Shown one piece after another: positions 1 to 9,016 of a stretch of 64,000 nt of DNA. The notes under the pieces are model-generated. The model made no database searches, was not told where the DNA came from, and saw only the letters and a list, made by a program, of their open reading frames with translations. The stretch covers positions 61,425 through 125,424 of the forward strand of contig JADKHW010000006.1 in the NCBI GenBank assembly GCA_016721565.1, written 5' to 3'. Each line of letters begins with the position of its first letter. Positions within the stretch are counted from its first letter, which is position 1. Origin of the DNA: a bacterium. GTDB taxonomy: Bacteria; Electryoneota; RPQS01. Both the position numbers and the translations under genes were made by a program.

Positions 1-842
1 AGAACTTCCAGGACTTGCTCGGAATGACGTCCATTGGTGACTTGTTTGACCTTTGTCAAAACGCAAGCCTTTTGGTGTCTGCTGACTCCGGTCCCGTTCA
101 CGTTGCTGCCGCGTGTGACCTGCCAATCATCGCCATTGAAGGCGGATCGGCGCACGGCTTTGAGACGGCGCCTTATAAGGTAGGTTCAATCGTCATTCAG
201 CCCCACCTTGACAGAGTGATGTCCCGCAGACCGACCAAGCATGCAACCTCTGCTTCTTCTGATTTGGTTAGCGTGGAAACAGTCATTTCGGCGATTGACT
301 TCTTAGCGGGTGGATCGGATCAAATCACTTCATCGCCGCAGTGCACGGTTTATGAAACGATAAACGGTGAAAATGTACCTGGATTAGATTTGCGTGCAAT
401 TAGCGGAAGCAATTCAGAGTACGAAGAGTGGCAGCAGAGGCTGAGACGATTCTGGTGGCGCGTTGGCGGAGGCCACTCGTCCTGCAATAGTCAACCAGCC
501 AACGACTTGACATCCTGCGCTATGGCTTCGGCAAAGGCAGCAAGACTCATTTCGCAAGCCGGAAACAATTTCACGTCGCTTGAAGAAAGTGCTGCAAGTT
601 TGAGCGCAACGGAGCACTCCCTAACTAAAATGATTGAAGCTTATCCACCGCTGCATCACTTGAACTTTTTTCTGCAAATTGCGCGCTCAAGTGTTCATGG
701 AGAATTGCCGCATGAACAGGCTCAAGAACTTGAAAAGCTCTACGATGATGTCGCGGAGGCAGCAGCCGAGTTGGAGCTAACTCCGAGTCATCGATCAGTT
801 AAGAAACAGTATAATTCAAATAGTGAGAAGGTACCAGCATGA
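1..842 (+). CDS. Glycosyltransferase family 9-like protein, C-terminal part (5' end outside window)
   Basis: The reading frame is open from the first base, so this is the 3' part of a longer gene. The first ~60 residues carry the C-terminal signature of ADP-heptose-type (GT9) glycosyltransferases: a stretch reading LLVSADSGPVHVAAA followed by PIIAIEG, the nucleotide-sugar-binding region that ends GT-B folds of this family. The remaining ~200 residues are not recognisable and are rich in Glu, Ala and Leu (probably helical). The stop codon overlaps the start of the next gene by 4 bases (ATGA), so the two are translationally coupled. Placed directly upstream of flagellin genes, a role in glycosylating flagellin is plausible, but that is inference from context; an LPS heptosyltransferase is the alternative. 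Confidence 0.75.
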   Translation, partial: NFQDLLGMTSIGDLFDLCQNASLLVSADSGPVHVAAACDLPIIAIEGGSAHGFETAPYKVGSIVIQPHLDRVMSRRPTKHATSASSDLVSVETVISAIDFLAGGSDQITSSPQCTVYETINGENVPGLDLRAISGSNSEYEEWQQRLRRFWWRVGGGHSSCNSQPANDLTSCAMASAKAARLISQAGNNFTSLEESAASLSATEHSLTKMIEAYPPLHHLNFFLQIARSSVHGELPHEQAQELEKLYDDVAEAAAELELTPSHRSVKKQYNSNSEKVPA

Positions 843-1453
843 AGATATTCATGAACGGTCTAGAACTTGGCCGGGAGGCAACCGGTGAAATGGAAGTGGG
901 GCAGGTCTTGTCCGAGATCCAGAGTGAAATCCATGCCGGTGGGAAAATTCTGCTTGGCGCAAGCATTGACGGTGTCGCGATCGAAAAAGGCTTTCGTCGT
1001 CGCCGTCAACTCGCAACGCCGGTGACCCGAGTCAATAAACTTGAGTTGATGATTCAAGATCCCGAGGCAGTTTCGGAGCAAATCTTAAAGGACTCTCTGC
1101 AAATCTATCGGCAACTTCAACATGAGGTACCTGTTCTGGCGACTCGCTTTCGTATGGGCGATGAGTTCACCGCAAATCAGCAACTCGCGGACGTGTTAGA
1201 TCGTCTCACGCTGTCGCTAAAAGGTTCCTCAATGGCGCTAAAACAGCGGCCCTTAAATTCAAATTTACAAGGAAGATTGAACCAAGCAGGCGGCGAATTG
1301 ATGCCTGTTCTGGATCGCGTATTGGCCGCTCAAACTGCCGGAGATTACACCGCTTTGGCCGACCAGCTTGAATACAAACTTCCAACAGCGCTTAAGAATT
1401 GTTTCGACTGCATGTTGCAAGCAACTGAAACTCAAACTGTAGCCCCGAGATAA
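839..1453 (+). CDS. Unknown protein of the flagellar locus
   Basis: A 204-residue protein I do not recognise. It has no signal peptide or membrane segment. The first ~75 residues mix beta and basic segments (an RRRR run near residue 55); the rest looks helical, with long stretches of Gln, Leu and Ala. The start overlaps the previous stop as ATGA. A sigma-28-like promoter begins 19 bp after its stop, so it probably ends the upstream transcript. Position suggests a flagellar or flagellin-modification accessory role; nothing in the sequence proves it. Confidence 0.65.
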   Translation: MKIFMNGLELGREATGEMEVGQVLSEIQSEIHAGGKILLGASIDGVAIEKGFRRRRQLATPVTRVNKLELMIQDPEAVSEQILKDSLQIYRQLQHEVPVLATRFRMGDEFTANQQLADVLDRLTLSLKGSSMALKQRPLNSNLQGRLNQAGGELMPVLDRVLAAQTAGDYTALADQLEYKLPTALKNCFDCMLQATETQTVAPR

Positions 1454-1471
1454 TGGACCCATGTCGCAAAT

Positions 1472-1499
1472 TAAAGCTTTGCGGTGAGTATTCCGATAA
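1472..1499 (+). promoter_or_regulatory. Sigma-28 (FliA)-type promoter for the MerR-flagellin operon
   Basis: TAAA at 1472-1475 and TCCGATAA at 1492-1499, separated by 16 bp, match the sigma-28 consensus TAAA-N15-GCCGATAA with one -10 mismatch and one extra spacer base. It lies 39 bp upstream of the MerR-type gene that precedes the first flagellin. Confidence 0.6.
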
Positions 1500-1538
1500 C
1501 CAGAGTGTAAGGAATCTGAATCATCTGGAGTACTTGAC

Positions 1539-1913
1539 ATGAAGCATGAAGAAATCTTGACCGTGCCCCGCGCACGGTCTCCAAAGGCACCAAAGCTATA
1601 CTCAATCGGGCAGGTTCACGCCATCACCGGTATTCCCAAGCCGACAATCCGTTACTGGGAAAAAGAGTTTGAAAGCTATTTGGAACCGCTGCGCACAACT
1701 GGCAATCAACGTCGCTACGACGACAAGTCCATTGCAGATCTGGAAAAGATCAACTATCTGGTGAAGGTTCAGGGCTACACCCTGGACGGCGCGAAGCGCA
1801 AACTTGAACTGCTGCGCAAAGTTGACGTTGAACGTCAGCACAGCAACGACCCGATGGCGGAACTGGCCCGCGCAATGTCAGACTATCTACTTAAGAAGTT
1901 GTCCCGCGATTAG
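1539..1913 (+). CDS. MerR-family transcriptional regulator
   Basis: A 124-residue protein with an N-terminal winged helix-turn-helix of the MerR type at about residues 20-90: YSIGQVHAITGIPKPTIRYW is the recognition-helix signature, followed by the wing (RRYDDKSIADL) and a short dimerisation helix. There is no C-terminal effector domain and no metal-binding cysteines, so it resembles the short MerR-like regulators that respond to protein partners or act as architectural activators. It lies 29 bp upstream of the first flagellin gene behind a sigma-28-type promoter, so it is probably co-expressed with flagellin and may tune filament genes. The target is not shown by the sequence. Confidence 0.85.
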   Translation: MKHEEILTVPRARSPKAPKLYSIGQVHAITGIPKPTIRYWEKEFESYLEPLRTTGNQRRYDDKSIADLEKINYLVKVQGYTLDGAKRKLELLRKVDVERQHSNDPMAELARAMSDYLLKKLSRD

Positions 1914-1942
1914 CGGGTGAATCCTAATATCACGGGAGTAAC

Positions 1943-2842
1943 ATGAGTACACGCATAAATCACAACCTGCTATCCCTCGGCGCTCAGCGCTCGGTGTGGA
2001 CGGCACAGAACGACCTCGATTCGGCCGTTCAGCGATTGTCCAGCGGACTTCGCATCAACTACGCGTGGGATGATCCCACCGGACTCGGAATCAGCGAGCG
2101 CCTTCGTTCCTCGATCTCAGGCATGGTCGAAGCCGAGAAGAACGCGAACTACAACATCAATATGATGCAGACTGCCGAAGGCGCACTGGCCGTCATTGAT
2201 GAAAAGTTAATTCGCATGCGAGCCATCGCTATTCAAGCTGCTAACGGCGTCTTAACAACATTGGATCGTCAAGTCGCGAACGTCGAATTCCAACAGCTCA
2301 AGAGCGAAATGGACCGTATCGCGCACACAGCGAACTATAATGGTTATCGCTTGCTGGATGGTTCGCGCTCAGCCGAAACGATGAGTACCGACCCAACTTT
2401 GGCGCTCGGCTATAATGCAGTCACAACTGCTGCTGATTCCGGATCAATTAAGTTTCACATTGGTGAAAACAACAATGTCGGCCAAGATTTCTACTACATC
2501 AATATCGCCGGGATGACGGCCTCCGATCTGGGTGTAGCAGGTCTCGATGTCTCGAATACAGCATCAGCGCAGGACTCAATTGAAACATTGATCGCAGCTA
2601 TCAACTCGAAGGACACGACCCGTACGTTCTTGGGTTCAATGGTCAGCCGCCTTCAAAACACAATCTTGAATCTTAAGATTCAGCGCGAAAACGCCACTGC
2701 CTCTGAATCGCAAATTCGTGATGCCGATTTTGCCGAAGAAATGTCAAACTTCACGCGTTCGCAAATCTTGATGCAAACCGGCGTCTCAATGCTTGGTCAG
2801 GCCAATCAGATTCCGAACATCGTTGCACAATTGGTTGGATAA
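1943..2842 (+). CDS. fliC: Flagellin (first copy)
   Basis: Flagellin, the filament subunit exported by the flagellar type III apparatus. The 299 residues show the conserved D0/D1 ends (MSTRINHNLLSL..., QRLSSGLRIN, GLGISERLRSS at the N-terminus; RENATASESQIRDADFAEEMSNFTRSQIL and a C-terminal IVAQLVG) around a short variable centre of about 100 residues, so the surface domain is small. A GGGAG ribosome site (ATCACGGGAGTAAC) precedes the ATG. A second, closely similar flagellin of identical length lies at 5110-6009; the two differ mainly in the central region. Transcription probably starts at the sigma-28 promoter upstream of the MerR-type gene. Confidence 0.97.
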   Translation: MSTRINHNLLSLGAQRSVWTAQNDLDSAVQRLSSGLRINYAWDDPTGLGISERLRSSISGMVEAEKNANYNINMMQTAEGALAVIDEKLIRMRAIAIQAANGVLTTLDRQVANVEFQQLKSEMDRIAHTANYNGYRLLDGSRSAETMSTDPTLALGYNAVTTAADSGSIKFHIGENNNVGQDFYYINIAGMTASDLGVAGLDVSNTASAQDSIETLIAAINSKDTTRTFLGSMVSRLQNTILNLKIQRENATASESQIRDADFAEEMSNFTRSQILMQTGVSMLGQANQIPNIVAQLVG

Positions 2843-2848
2843 TCTTGA

Positions 2849-3217
2849 ATGAGTGATTTTTCGGAACAGCCTACTACCAATCTTAGACAGTCATCGGACG
2901 ATCTGCCGGGGAAACTCCGGCAGATCTCCGATGCTCTCTGGGATGCAGCGCAACGCAAAGACCTGAACGAGGTCAATGCGCTGCTCGACAACCGCCAGGA
3001 GATTCTGGAACTGTTAGCCGATGTCAAGCCGCTCGACGCTCGCCAGCGCCGGGAACTCATGGCGATTCAGGCCGCTGATAAATACTTAATGCGGCAGTTA
3101 GACAACGAACTTGCTTGGTTGGATCGCCGTCTAAAGGGTGTCAATCTGCGTCGTTCTGCTGCTACAGGATACCGAGCTAACGGCCCACGCAAAACTCACA
3201 TGACGAGAACCGGTTAA
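2849..3217 (+). CDS. FliT/FlgN-like flagellar chaperone (probable)
   Basis: A 122-residue, highly charged, probably all-helical cytoplasmic protein starting 7 bp after the flagellin stop. Its layout (helical N-terminal half with a run like LNEVNALLDNRQEILELL, then a second amphipathic helix with QAADKYLMRQLDNELAWLDRRL, then a basic disordered tail) resembles the FliT/FlgN export-chaperone families, which bind filament or cap proteins and are often encoded next to flagellin or fliD. No residue-level motif clinches it; the call rests on size, helical character and position between flagellin and fliD. Confidence 0.55.
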   Translation: MSDFSEQPTTNLRQSSDDLPGKLRQISDALWDAAQRKDLNEVNALLDNRQEILELLADVKPLDARQRRELMAIQAADKYLMRQLDNELAWLDRRLKGVNLRRSAATGYRANGPRKTHMTRTG

Positions 3218-3221
3218 TAGA

Positions 3222-4970
3222 ATGTGCGGCTCAGTTGCCCTTATTAAAGAGCGCACCGAGCTTGAAGCAACCGTTCGTTCCGCGTTAAGACTTCTTGAGT
3301 CTCGCGGACCGGACGGTTCCGGCGTTTCTGTTACTTCGGTTGGTGCGCTCGGGCATTGCAGACTTTCCCTTCGTGATTTCGCCGGAGGATCACAGCCGCT
3401 CGCCCTTGCTGATGGCAGGACCCTGGCATATGTCGGCGAACTATACAACGATGTTAAGCTGCGGCAGATTCTCCAACTTAGCGGCTGGTCCCCGCAAAAC
3501 GCCAGTGATACTGAAGTCCTTGCCAAAGCAATTGAGCAGTGGGGTGACGAGGTCTGGACTAAACTTGAGGCGATGTTCGCCGTTATGCTGTTGTCGGCAG
3601 ACGGAACCACGCTGAAGCTTGTGCGCGATCGTTTCGGTGTCAAACCGATTTTCTACGGTAGAAATGAACAGAGTGTAGTTGCCGCAAGTCAACCTGCAGC
3701 ATTGGTTGAACTTGGTTACGGCGCTGCGGCATCACGTGAGGCCATCGTTCATTTCTTGACAACGTCTCAAGTTTGCTTCCACGGTCAAACTCTGTTTGCC
3801 GATATGAAAATTGCTCCGCAAGGAGCAACTACAACTTTAAGTTTAGAGTCTGCTAACCAGACTCGTTGGGCAAAAGATTTCAATTTTGAAACGCCCGAAG
3901 CTTCCGAACTGAACCCGCCTAAGCTCACCTATCTACTGGGTGAAGCAGTTTACCGCCAAAGTCAGGCAGACTTCCCTGTCGGCGTGTTTTTGTCCGGCGG
4001 TGTCGATAGCTCGATACTCGCTGCATTGTTGGCACTTTCGAAGAAACAGCCGATTCGCACGTTTGCCGTAGCTTTTGACGGAGACACGGAAGATCTCGAA
4101 TATGCGCGCCTCGTTGCCGCGCACGTTCGTTCTATTCATACGGAGAAGGTTGTTTCCCCATCTGAGTTTTTCTCAGGCATGCGCGAATTGACCTTGCAGC
4201 GTGCCCTACCGGTTTCGTTGCCCAATGAAGTTCTGATCTACAAGCTGTCACAGACTGCAAAATCAAGTGTCAAGGCTGTTCTGTCCGGCGAGGGAGCCGA
4301 TGAACTATTCGGCGGCTATCAAAAGTTGCACGCGAGGTTGCAAAGTAGCAACACTCCGCAAACGGACATGTTCAAACTGTATCGTGCCTCCACGTCATGG
4401 TTCACACATGCCGACCTCTTTGAGTCACTTGTCGACTGTTCGGCAGTCTCAACCGCGAAAGAGTTGGACCAGACAGAACTGCAAAAGCTCGTTTCCGGAA
4501 TTCCGCGAGAACATGTCGTGCGCTCTCTTCTATTAAAGGACCATTTTGCGCACCTCCTGCTTCGGCTTGACGGCGCGGCGATGGCCGGCTCAATTGAGGG
4601 TCGTGTGCCGTTTACGGATAGTGACGTGGTGCAATATGCTTTGGGTTTGAGCAATGCACAGCTTGCTCCGACCTTCGGTTTAGAGAAACCCGTGCTCAGA
4701 AAAGCCTGTATGGGTCTGTTACCTGAAGAGGTTTTGCGTCGTCCAAAACGAGCCTTTCATGCCTCTTTCAACATCATCTTTGAATCTGAAGCGGGTCAAC
4801 AAGAATTATTTTCTGCTCTTCGTCAACCATTGATTGCTAAACTCTTCAATCAAGAAAAGCTTGAGCGGATTTTAATCGATGATCGCGAAACCCAAGTGTT
4901 TCACAGAACTTGGCTCATTTGTTCTTTAGGTATGTGGAGTGAACTCTGCCGGGTCAGCGAGATTAGCTGA
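3222..4970 (+). CDS. asnB: Asparagine synthase (glutamine-hydrolysing)-like amidotransferase
   Basis: A 582-residue class II glutamine amidotransferase fused to an ATP-dependent synthase domain. Cys2 (MCG...) is the N-terminal nucleophile exposed after Met removal; SRGPDG, GELYN and RDRFGVKP are the glutaminase-domain signatures. The synthase domain begins near residue 240 with the PP-loop SGGVDSS at ~257-263, and SGEGADELFGGY follows. It is slightly longer than E. coli AsnB. It sits 4 bp after the FliT-like gene and between two flagellins. Enzymes of this family also amidate sugar carboxylates in surface glycans, so it may modify a flagellin glycan instead of making free asparagine; that is inference from the locus. 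Confidence 0.9.
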   Translation: MCGSVALIKERTELEATVRSALRLLESRGPDGSGVSVTSVGALGHCRLSLRDFAGGSQPLALADGRTLAYVGELYNDVKLRQILQLSGWSPQNASDTEVLAKAIEQWGDEVWTKLEAMFAVMLLSADGTTLKLVRDRFGVKPIFYGRNEQSVVAASQPAALVELGYGAAASREAIVHFLTTSQVCFHGQTLFADMKIAPQGATTTLSLESANQTRWAKDFNFETPEASELNPPKLTYLLGEAVYRQSQADFPVGVFLSGGVDSSILAALLALSKKQPIRTFAVAFDGDTEDLEYARLVAAHVRSIHTEKVVSPSEFFSGMRELTLQRALPVSLPNEVLIYKLSQTAKSSVKAVLSGEGADELFGGYQKLHARLQSSNTPQTDMFKLYRASTSWFTHADLFESLVDCSAVSTAKELDQTELQKLVSGIPREHVVRSLLLKDHFAHLLLRLDGAAMAGSIEGRVPFTDSDVVQYALGLSNAQLAPTFGLEKPVLRKACMGLLPEEVLRRPKRAFHASFNIIFESEAGQQELFSALRQPLIAKLFNQEKLERILIDDRETQVFHRTWLICSLGMWSELCRVSEIS

Positions 4971-4995
4971 CCCTAACCTCATAGCCGAGGGGAAT

Positions 4996-5022
4996 TTAAG
5001 TTCGTTACTGGGTCGCCGATAA
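4996..5022 (+). promoter_or_regulatory. Sigma-28 (FliA)-type promoter of the second flagellin
   Basis: A perfect GCCGATAA -10 box at 5015-5022 preceded by TTAA at 4996-4999 with a 15-bp spacer, the sigma-28 pattern. It lies 88 bp upstream of the second flagellin ATG, which has a strong GGAGGAGG ribosome site at about 5096-5103. Confidence 0.8.
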
Positions 5023-5109
5023 TTCTGGTGAACCGCGCCAAAAGGGTGCGAATAATTCATTAGAGCTTAACGGTCACTTTCCAGTAAAGCTCCCTCGGAG
5101 GAGGAACGC

Positions 5110-6009
5110 ATGAGTACACGTATCAACCACAATCTGCTGTCCCTGACTTCACAACGGTCAGTATGGACAGCACAGAACGACCTGGACAAGGCGGTTCAAC
5201 GACTTTCCAGCGGTCTGCGCATCAACTACGCGTGGGATGATCCCACGGGTCTTGGCATCAGCGAGCGCCTTCGCTCTTCGATCGTCGGTATGGTCGAAGC
5301 AGAGAAGAACGCATCGTACAATGTCAATATGCTGCAGACGGCGGAAGGCGCACTGGCTGTCATTGACGAAAAACTGGTCCGTATGCGCGCTATCGCCGTA
5401 CAGGCCTCGAACGGAATTTTAACGACTCTCGACCGTCAGGTTGCGAATGTTGAATTCCAACAGTTGAAGTCTGAAGCGGACCGTATCGCAAAGACCGCCA
5501 ATTACAACGGCTATAAGCTGTTAGACGGTTCGCACGCTGCGGCAACTGCCAACTCAGATCCGACCCTTGCACTCGGCAACAATGCCGTTATCACGGCAAG
5601 CGACGGTGCCGCGATCAAGTTCCACATCGGTGAGACCAACAACGCCGGTCAGGACTACTATTATGTGAATCTGGGTGGCATGACGGCGTCGGATCTGAAC
5701 ATCGCTAGCCTGAATGTCTCAGATACGGCTTCTTCGCAGGCCGCAATCGACACACTGATCGCAGCAATCAATTCGAAAGACACGGAGCGTACGTTCATCG
5801 GTTCGATGGTCGAACGCCTGCAGAACACGATTCTGAATCTCAAGATTCAGCGTGAAAACGCGACGGCTTCGGAATCGCAAATCCGCGATGCCGACTTCGC
5901 TGAAGAAATGTCGAACTTCACTCGCTCGCAGATCCTTATGCAGACGGGTGTCTCGATGCTTTCAACGGCAAACGGACTGCCGAATATCGTCGCACAACTC
6001 GTCGGCTAA
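5110..6009 (+). CDS. fliC: Flagellin (second copy)
   Basis: A second 299-residue flagellin with the same D0/D1 termini as the copy at 1943-2842 (MSTRINHNLLSL at the start, NIVAQLVG at the end) and a different central region, where the paralogues carry Ala/Ser/Asp substitutions. It has its own sigma-28 promoter and a better ribosome-binding site (CTCGGAGGAGGAACGC before ATG), so it may be the major filament subunit; relative expression cannot be read from sequence. Confidence 0.97.
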   Translation: MSTRINHNLLSLTSQRSVWTAQNDLDKAVQRLSSGLRINYAWDDPTGLGISERLRSSIVGMVEAEKNASYNVNMLQTAEGALAVIDEKLVRMRAIAVQASNGILTTLDRQVANVEFQQLKSEADRIAKTANYNGYKLLDGSHAAATANSDPTLALGNNAVITASDGAAIKFHIGETNNAGQDYYYVNLGGMTASDLNIASLNVSDTASSQAAIDTLIAAINSKDTERTFIGSMVERLQNTILNLKIQRENATASESQIRDADFAEEMSNFTRSQILMQTGVSMLSTANGLPNIVAQLVG

Positions 6010-6123
6010 TCGGAAGAAATTCTCCCCGATATCGTTCAGGTCGCTCCGCGCTATAAACCGCGCGGGCGACCGGGCGGAGAACCTTCTGAGAAGGCCTTAG
6101 CCCAAGAATGATAGGGAGGAGTT

Positions 6124-8034
6124 ATGTCGCAAGGTGCAACCACGGTTTCGGGACTTGTATCGGGAATCGATTGGGATTCTACGATCAAGCAGCTTATGCA
6201 AATCGAGAGGCGTAGAGTAACTCTCTACGAAGATCGAAAAAGCGAAAACGAAACCAAGCTCAATCTGTGGGCTCAGATCCAAGGCAAGATCGCCGGGCTG
6301 CAAGGCGCCGCGCAAAATCTTGACAGACGATCCGAATTTGTGGTCAAATCGGCTTCCTCCTCCGATTCGTCCGTTGTCACGGTCCAGGCGTCGTCAAGTG
6401 CTCCGCGGGGTTCGCATTCCGTAGAAGTTCTTGCCCTTGCCAAAGCCCACAGTATAGCGGCACAAGGCTTTGACGACAAGAATAGTACCGGCGTCGGTGA
6501 TAGTGGTGGTGATTTCGTCATCCAAATTGGTGATGAAACCATCACGATCGCCGACGCCGATTTATCTTCCGCGACGACCCTTGATCAACTGAGGAACTTG
6601 ATCAATAATTCTGCCGACAATGACGATCTCGTCACGGCGTCGATTTTGGATGACGGTTCTGATTCCGGCCGCTTTCGCCTTGTGCTAACGGCGAATAATC
6701 CCGGACTTGACAACAGAATCTCATTCCTCACGAATCCCACCACGCTTAACTTCTCGATGAAAGTGGTTGATGACGCTGAAACAGGAGCAGGGTGGACAGG
6801 AACGTCTGCACTGACGTCGGGAGGAACGTACACAGGTACAGCAAACAAGAGTTTTGTGTTTACTGTTGCAACAGGTGGAACAGTTGGTACGACCAACGGC
6901 ATTCAGCTTGATTGGACAGATAGCGCAGGGAACAGCGGCTCTTTGACACTCAACGCCGCAGATGTCGGCGTCGCGAAAACCATCGCCGAAGGTGTTACCA
7001 TGACTTTCGGGGCGGGAACGCTGGTAGCCGGGGATAATTTTTCAACAGATGTCTTCGTCCCGACACTAACAGCGGCACAGGATGCCAACGCGCTTGTCGA
7101 TGGTATCTACGTCACGCAATCGTCGAACACACTTGAGAATTTCATCGACGGCGTAACGCTCAATTTGCTGTCAGTTGACATAGGAAACCCGGTGGAGATA
7201 ACCATCGGTGACGACAAAGAGGCCATGAAAGGCAAGATTCGCGGCTTCGTGGACGCTTATAATTCGGTGATGCAAGACCTGTCAACGTTTTCCTCATACG
7301 ATGAAGAGAACAAGACTGCGGCTCCACTTCTTGGTGACGGATTTTTGTCATCAATTCGTAGCGAACTTGCGGCAATTGTATCACAGCAAGTCAGCAAGCT
7401 GCCCTCGGGTAACGACCTGACTCACCTTGCCGACGTCGGCATCTTGTCTGCTTCGCGCGGTCTATTGACGATTAATGAAGAAGATCTTTCTAACGCCTTA
7501 GACGACCGCTTTGAAGAAGTTGTTAGTCTCTTCAGCCAATCGTTTGAAAGCGTCGATAACAAGATCAGTCTCGTTACGACAAACGAAAAAACTCAAGGTG
7601 GCGAGTATTCGCTCGTATTAAACTACGGAGCGACCGGAGTGCCGACTTCTGCGACGATTAACGGCCAAGCCGCAACAGTTGATGGGTTGCTTATCCGTGG
7701 TGCTGAAGGAACATCCGTCGAAGGAATTGTGCTGAGCTTCACGTCACCAGGCACCGGCCCCGGAACTGTTAACACGACTTTCCGTCTTGGCAAAGGTATA
7801 ACCGAAATGGTCGCAGCAGCCGCGGCGGACATTACAGACCTTGACTCAGGCTCGATTCACTATGCCCAGCAGAATCTTGAGACGCAAAACGAAAATCTGG
7901 ATCGTCAGATAGCATCTTGGGAAAAACGCTTGACCACGATTGAAGAGGGACTCCGCCGTCAGTATTCGACGCTCGAAACTACACTTTCAAAAATGAGAAA
8001 CCAGAGCAATTATCTTGCTGGAGTATTAGGATAA
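6124..8034 (+). CDS. fliD: Flagellar filament cap protein FliD
   Basis: A 636-residue hook-associated protein 2 that caps the filament and helps flagellin fold at the tip. N-terminal helix with VSGLVSGIDWDSTIKQLMQIERRR, the FliD_N signature, followed by coiled-coil (LNLWAQIQGKIAGLQGAAQNL). The middle contains beta-rich, Thr/Gly-rich surface domains; the segment at about residues 220-320 is especially Thr/Gly/Ala-rich and is probably the variable insertion. The C-terminal ~60 residues (LETQNENLDRQIASWEKRL ... QSNYLAGVLG) form the FliD_C coiled coil. The ribosome site is GGGAGGAG, ending 4 bases before ATG. fliS follows after 1 bp. Confidence 0.95.
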   Translation: MSQGATTVSGLVSGIDWDSTIKQLMQIERRRVTLYEDRKSENETKLNLWAQIQGKIAGLQGAAQNLDRRSEFVVKSASSSDSSVVTVQASSSAPRGSHSVEVLALAKAHSIAAQGFDDKNSTGVGDSGGDFVIQIGDETITIADADLSSATTLDQLRNLINNSADNDDLVTASILDDGSDSGRFRLVLTANNPGLDNRISFLTNPTTLNFSMKVVDDAETGAGWTGTSALTSGGTYTGTANKSFVFTVATGGTVGTTNGIQLDWTDSAGNSGSLTLNAADVGVAKTIAEGVTMTFGAGTLVAGDNFSTDVFVPTLTAAQDANALVDGIYVTQSSNTLENFIDGVTLNLLSVDIGNPVEITIGDDKEAMKGKIRGFVDAYNSVMQDLSTFSSYDEENKTAAPLLGDGFLSSIRSELAAIVSQQVSKLPSGNDLTHLADVGILSASRGLLTINEEDLSNALDDRFEEVVSLFSQSFESVDNKISLVTTNEKTQGGEYSLVLNYGATGVPTSATINGQAATVDGLLIRGAEGTSVEGIVLSFTSPGTGPGTVNTTFRLGKGITEMVAAAAADITDLDSGSIHYAQQNLETQNENLDRQIASWEKRLTTIEEGLRRQYSTLETTLSKMRNQSNYLAGVLG

Positions 8035-8035
8035 T

Positions 8036-8455
8036 ATGAAAGTCGCTCCCAACTTTTCTACTTACCGCGCGATGGACGCGGCTTGCAGCACGCCGCAATT
8101 GGTCTTGATGCTGTGCGACGGCGCAATTCGCTACACCCGCGAAGCCGCTGAACATATGCACGCTAATCGTTGGTCCGAAAAAGGACAGGCTATTGAGTCT
8201 GCCATCGAGTGCATCGGCGAACTCCGCAAGACGCTTAATCTATCCGAGAGCACCGAAATTGTCCGCCAACTCGACAAGACCTACAGTTTTCTGTCAACCA
8301 AGTTGATGATCGGCAATACTCGCCGCGATATTTCCCAGCTCCACCAAGTTGCAGATTCGCTTGCCCAAATCCGCTCCGGTTGGGCAGAGTTGTTTGACAA
8401 GCTGAAAGCCCAAGGCGCACTGCCGACGGCTGAATTTACTGCCGCAAGCCTCTAA
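8036..8455 (+). CDS. fliS: Flagellin export chaperone FliS
   Basis: A 139-residue, all-helical FliS homologue: an N-terminal YRAMDAACSTPQLVLMLCDGAIRYTREAAEHM helix pair matches the family's P-x-x-L-V-x-M-L-Y/C-D-G-A signature, and the C-terminal helix with LRSGW-type spacing (QIRSGWAELFD) is conserved. FliS caps the C-terminal disordered end of flagellin before export. It starts 1 bp after fliD, the usual gene order. Confidence 0.93.
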   Translation: MKVAPNFSTYRAMDAACSTPQLVLMLCDGAIRYTREAAEHMHANRWSEKGQAIESAIECIGELRKTLNLSESTEIVRQLDKTYSFLSTKLMIGNTRRDISQLHQVADSLAQIRSGWAELFDKLKAQGALPTAEFTAASL

Positions 8456-8517
8456 GTCAGCGTGGCACAGCAGTTGCTTAACGATTTGACATAACATCTA
8501 AGAAGGATGAATTTGCC

Positions 8518-8823
8518 ATGCGCGTAGAATCGCAACGGCCATATGGCCTCCCAAATCTCCTGCAGGAAGCCAAAGAGGCAGGCGCTGAAAAGGTCTCAAA
8601 GGCCCCAGAAAAGGCTGTCAACTCGTCAGGTGATCAGTTTGAACTCTCTGCGGAACAAAAGGTTACACAGGACCTTCTCGCTGTTTCCCGTGAAACGACG
8701 GGATCTTTCAGCTTGACTCCCGAGCGCACAGCAGACATCCGTAGCCGAATTTCGAGTGGGTATTACTTGACCCCCAAGGCGGCAGAAGAGACCGCTGAAG
8801 CCCTAACAAGCTTCCATAGTTAG
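8518..8823 (+). CDS. FlgM-like anti-sigma-28 factor (probable)
   Basis: A 101-residue protein with a disordered Lys/Glu/Ala-rich N-terminal half and a C-terminal helical segment (ERTADIRSRISSGYYLTPKAAEETAEAL, about residues 68-96) that resembles the sigma-28-binding end of FlgM (…IR..I..G.Y..…..A..LL). FlgM holds FliA inactive until it is exported through the finished hook. Two sigma-28-type promoters in this locus fit that circuit. The usual N-terminal FlgM sequence is not obvious, so the assignment rests on the C-terminal pattern and context. A terminator follows at 8916-8945. Confidence 0.6.
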   Translation: MRVESQRPYGLPNLLQEAKEAGAEKVSKAPEKAVNSSGDQFELSAEQKVTQDLLAVSRETTGSFSLTPERTADIRSRISSGYYLTPKAAEETAEALTSFHS

Positions 8824-8915
8824 CGATTCATCCGAATCTCTAACAGTTACAGCTTTCCTTTAAGTTGTAAGTCTAATTTTTACAGTGGTACTAAGTTTGA
8901 CCACGACATGTAAGT

Positions 8916-8945
8916 GCCTCTGGAGCAAGCTCCAAGAGGCATTTT
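8916..8945 (+). terminator. Rho-independent terminator after the flagellar locus
   Basis: GCCTCTGGAG and CTCCAAGAGGC form a stem around CAAG, followed by ATTTTT. It closes the fliD-fliS-flgM-like operon. The rest of 8824-9016 shows nothing else. Confidence 0.8.
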
Positions 8946-9016
8946 TCATGGTACGGAAGTTGCCCTTATTTTCGATGCTTGATTCCCTTGATTACTAACC
9001 GTTTGGATTCCGCAAC

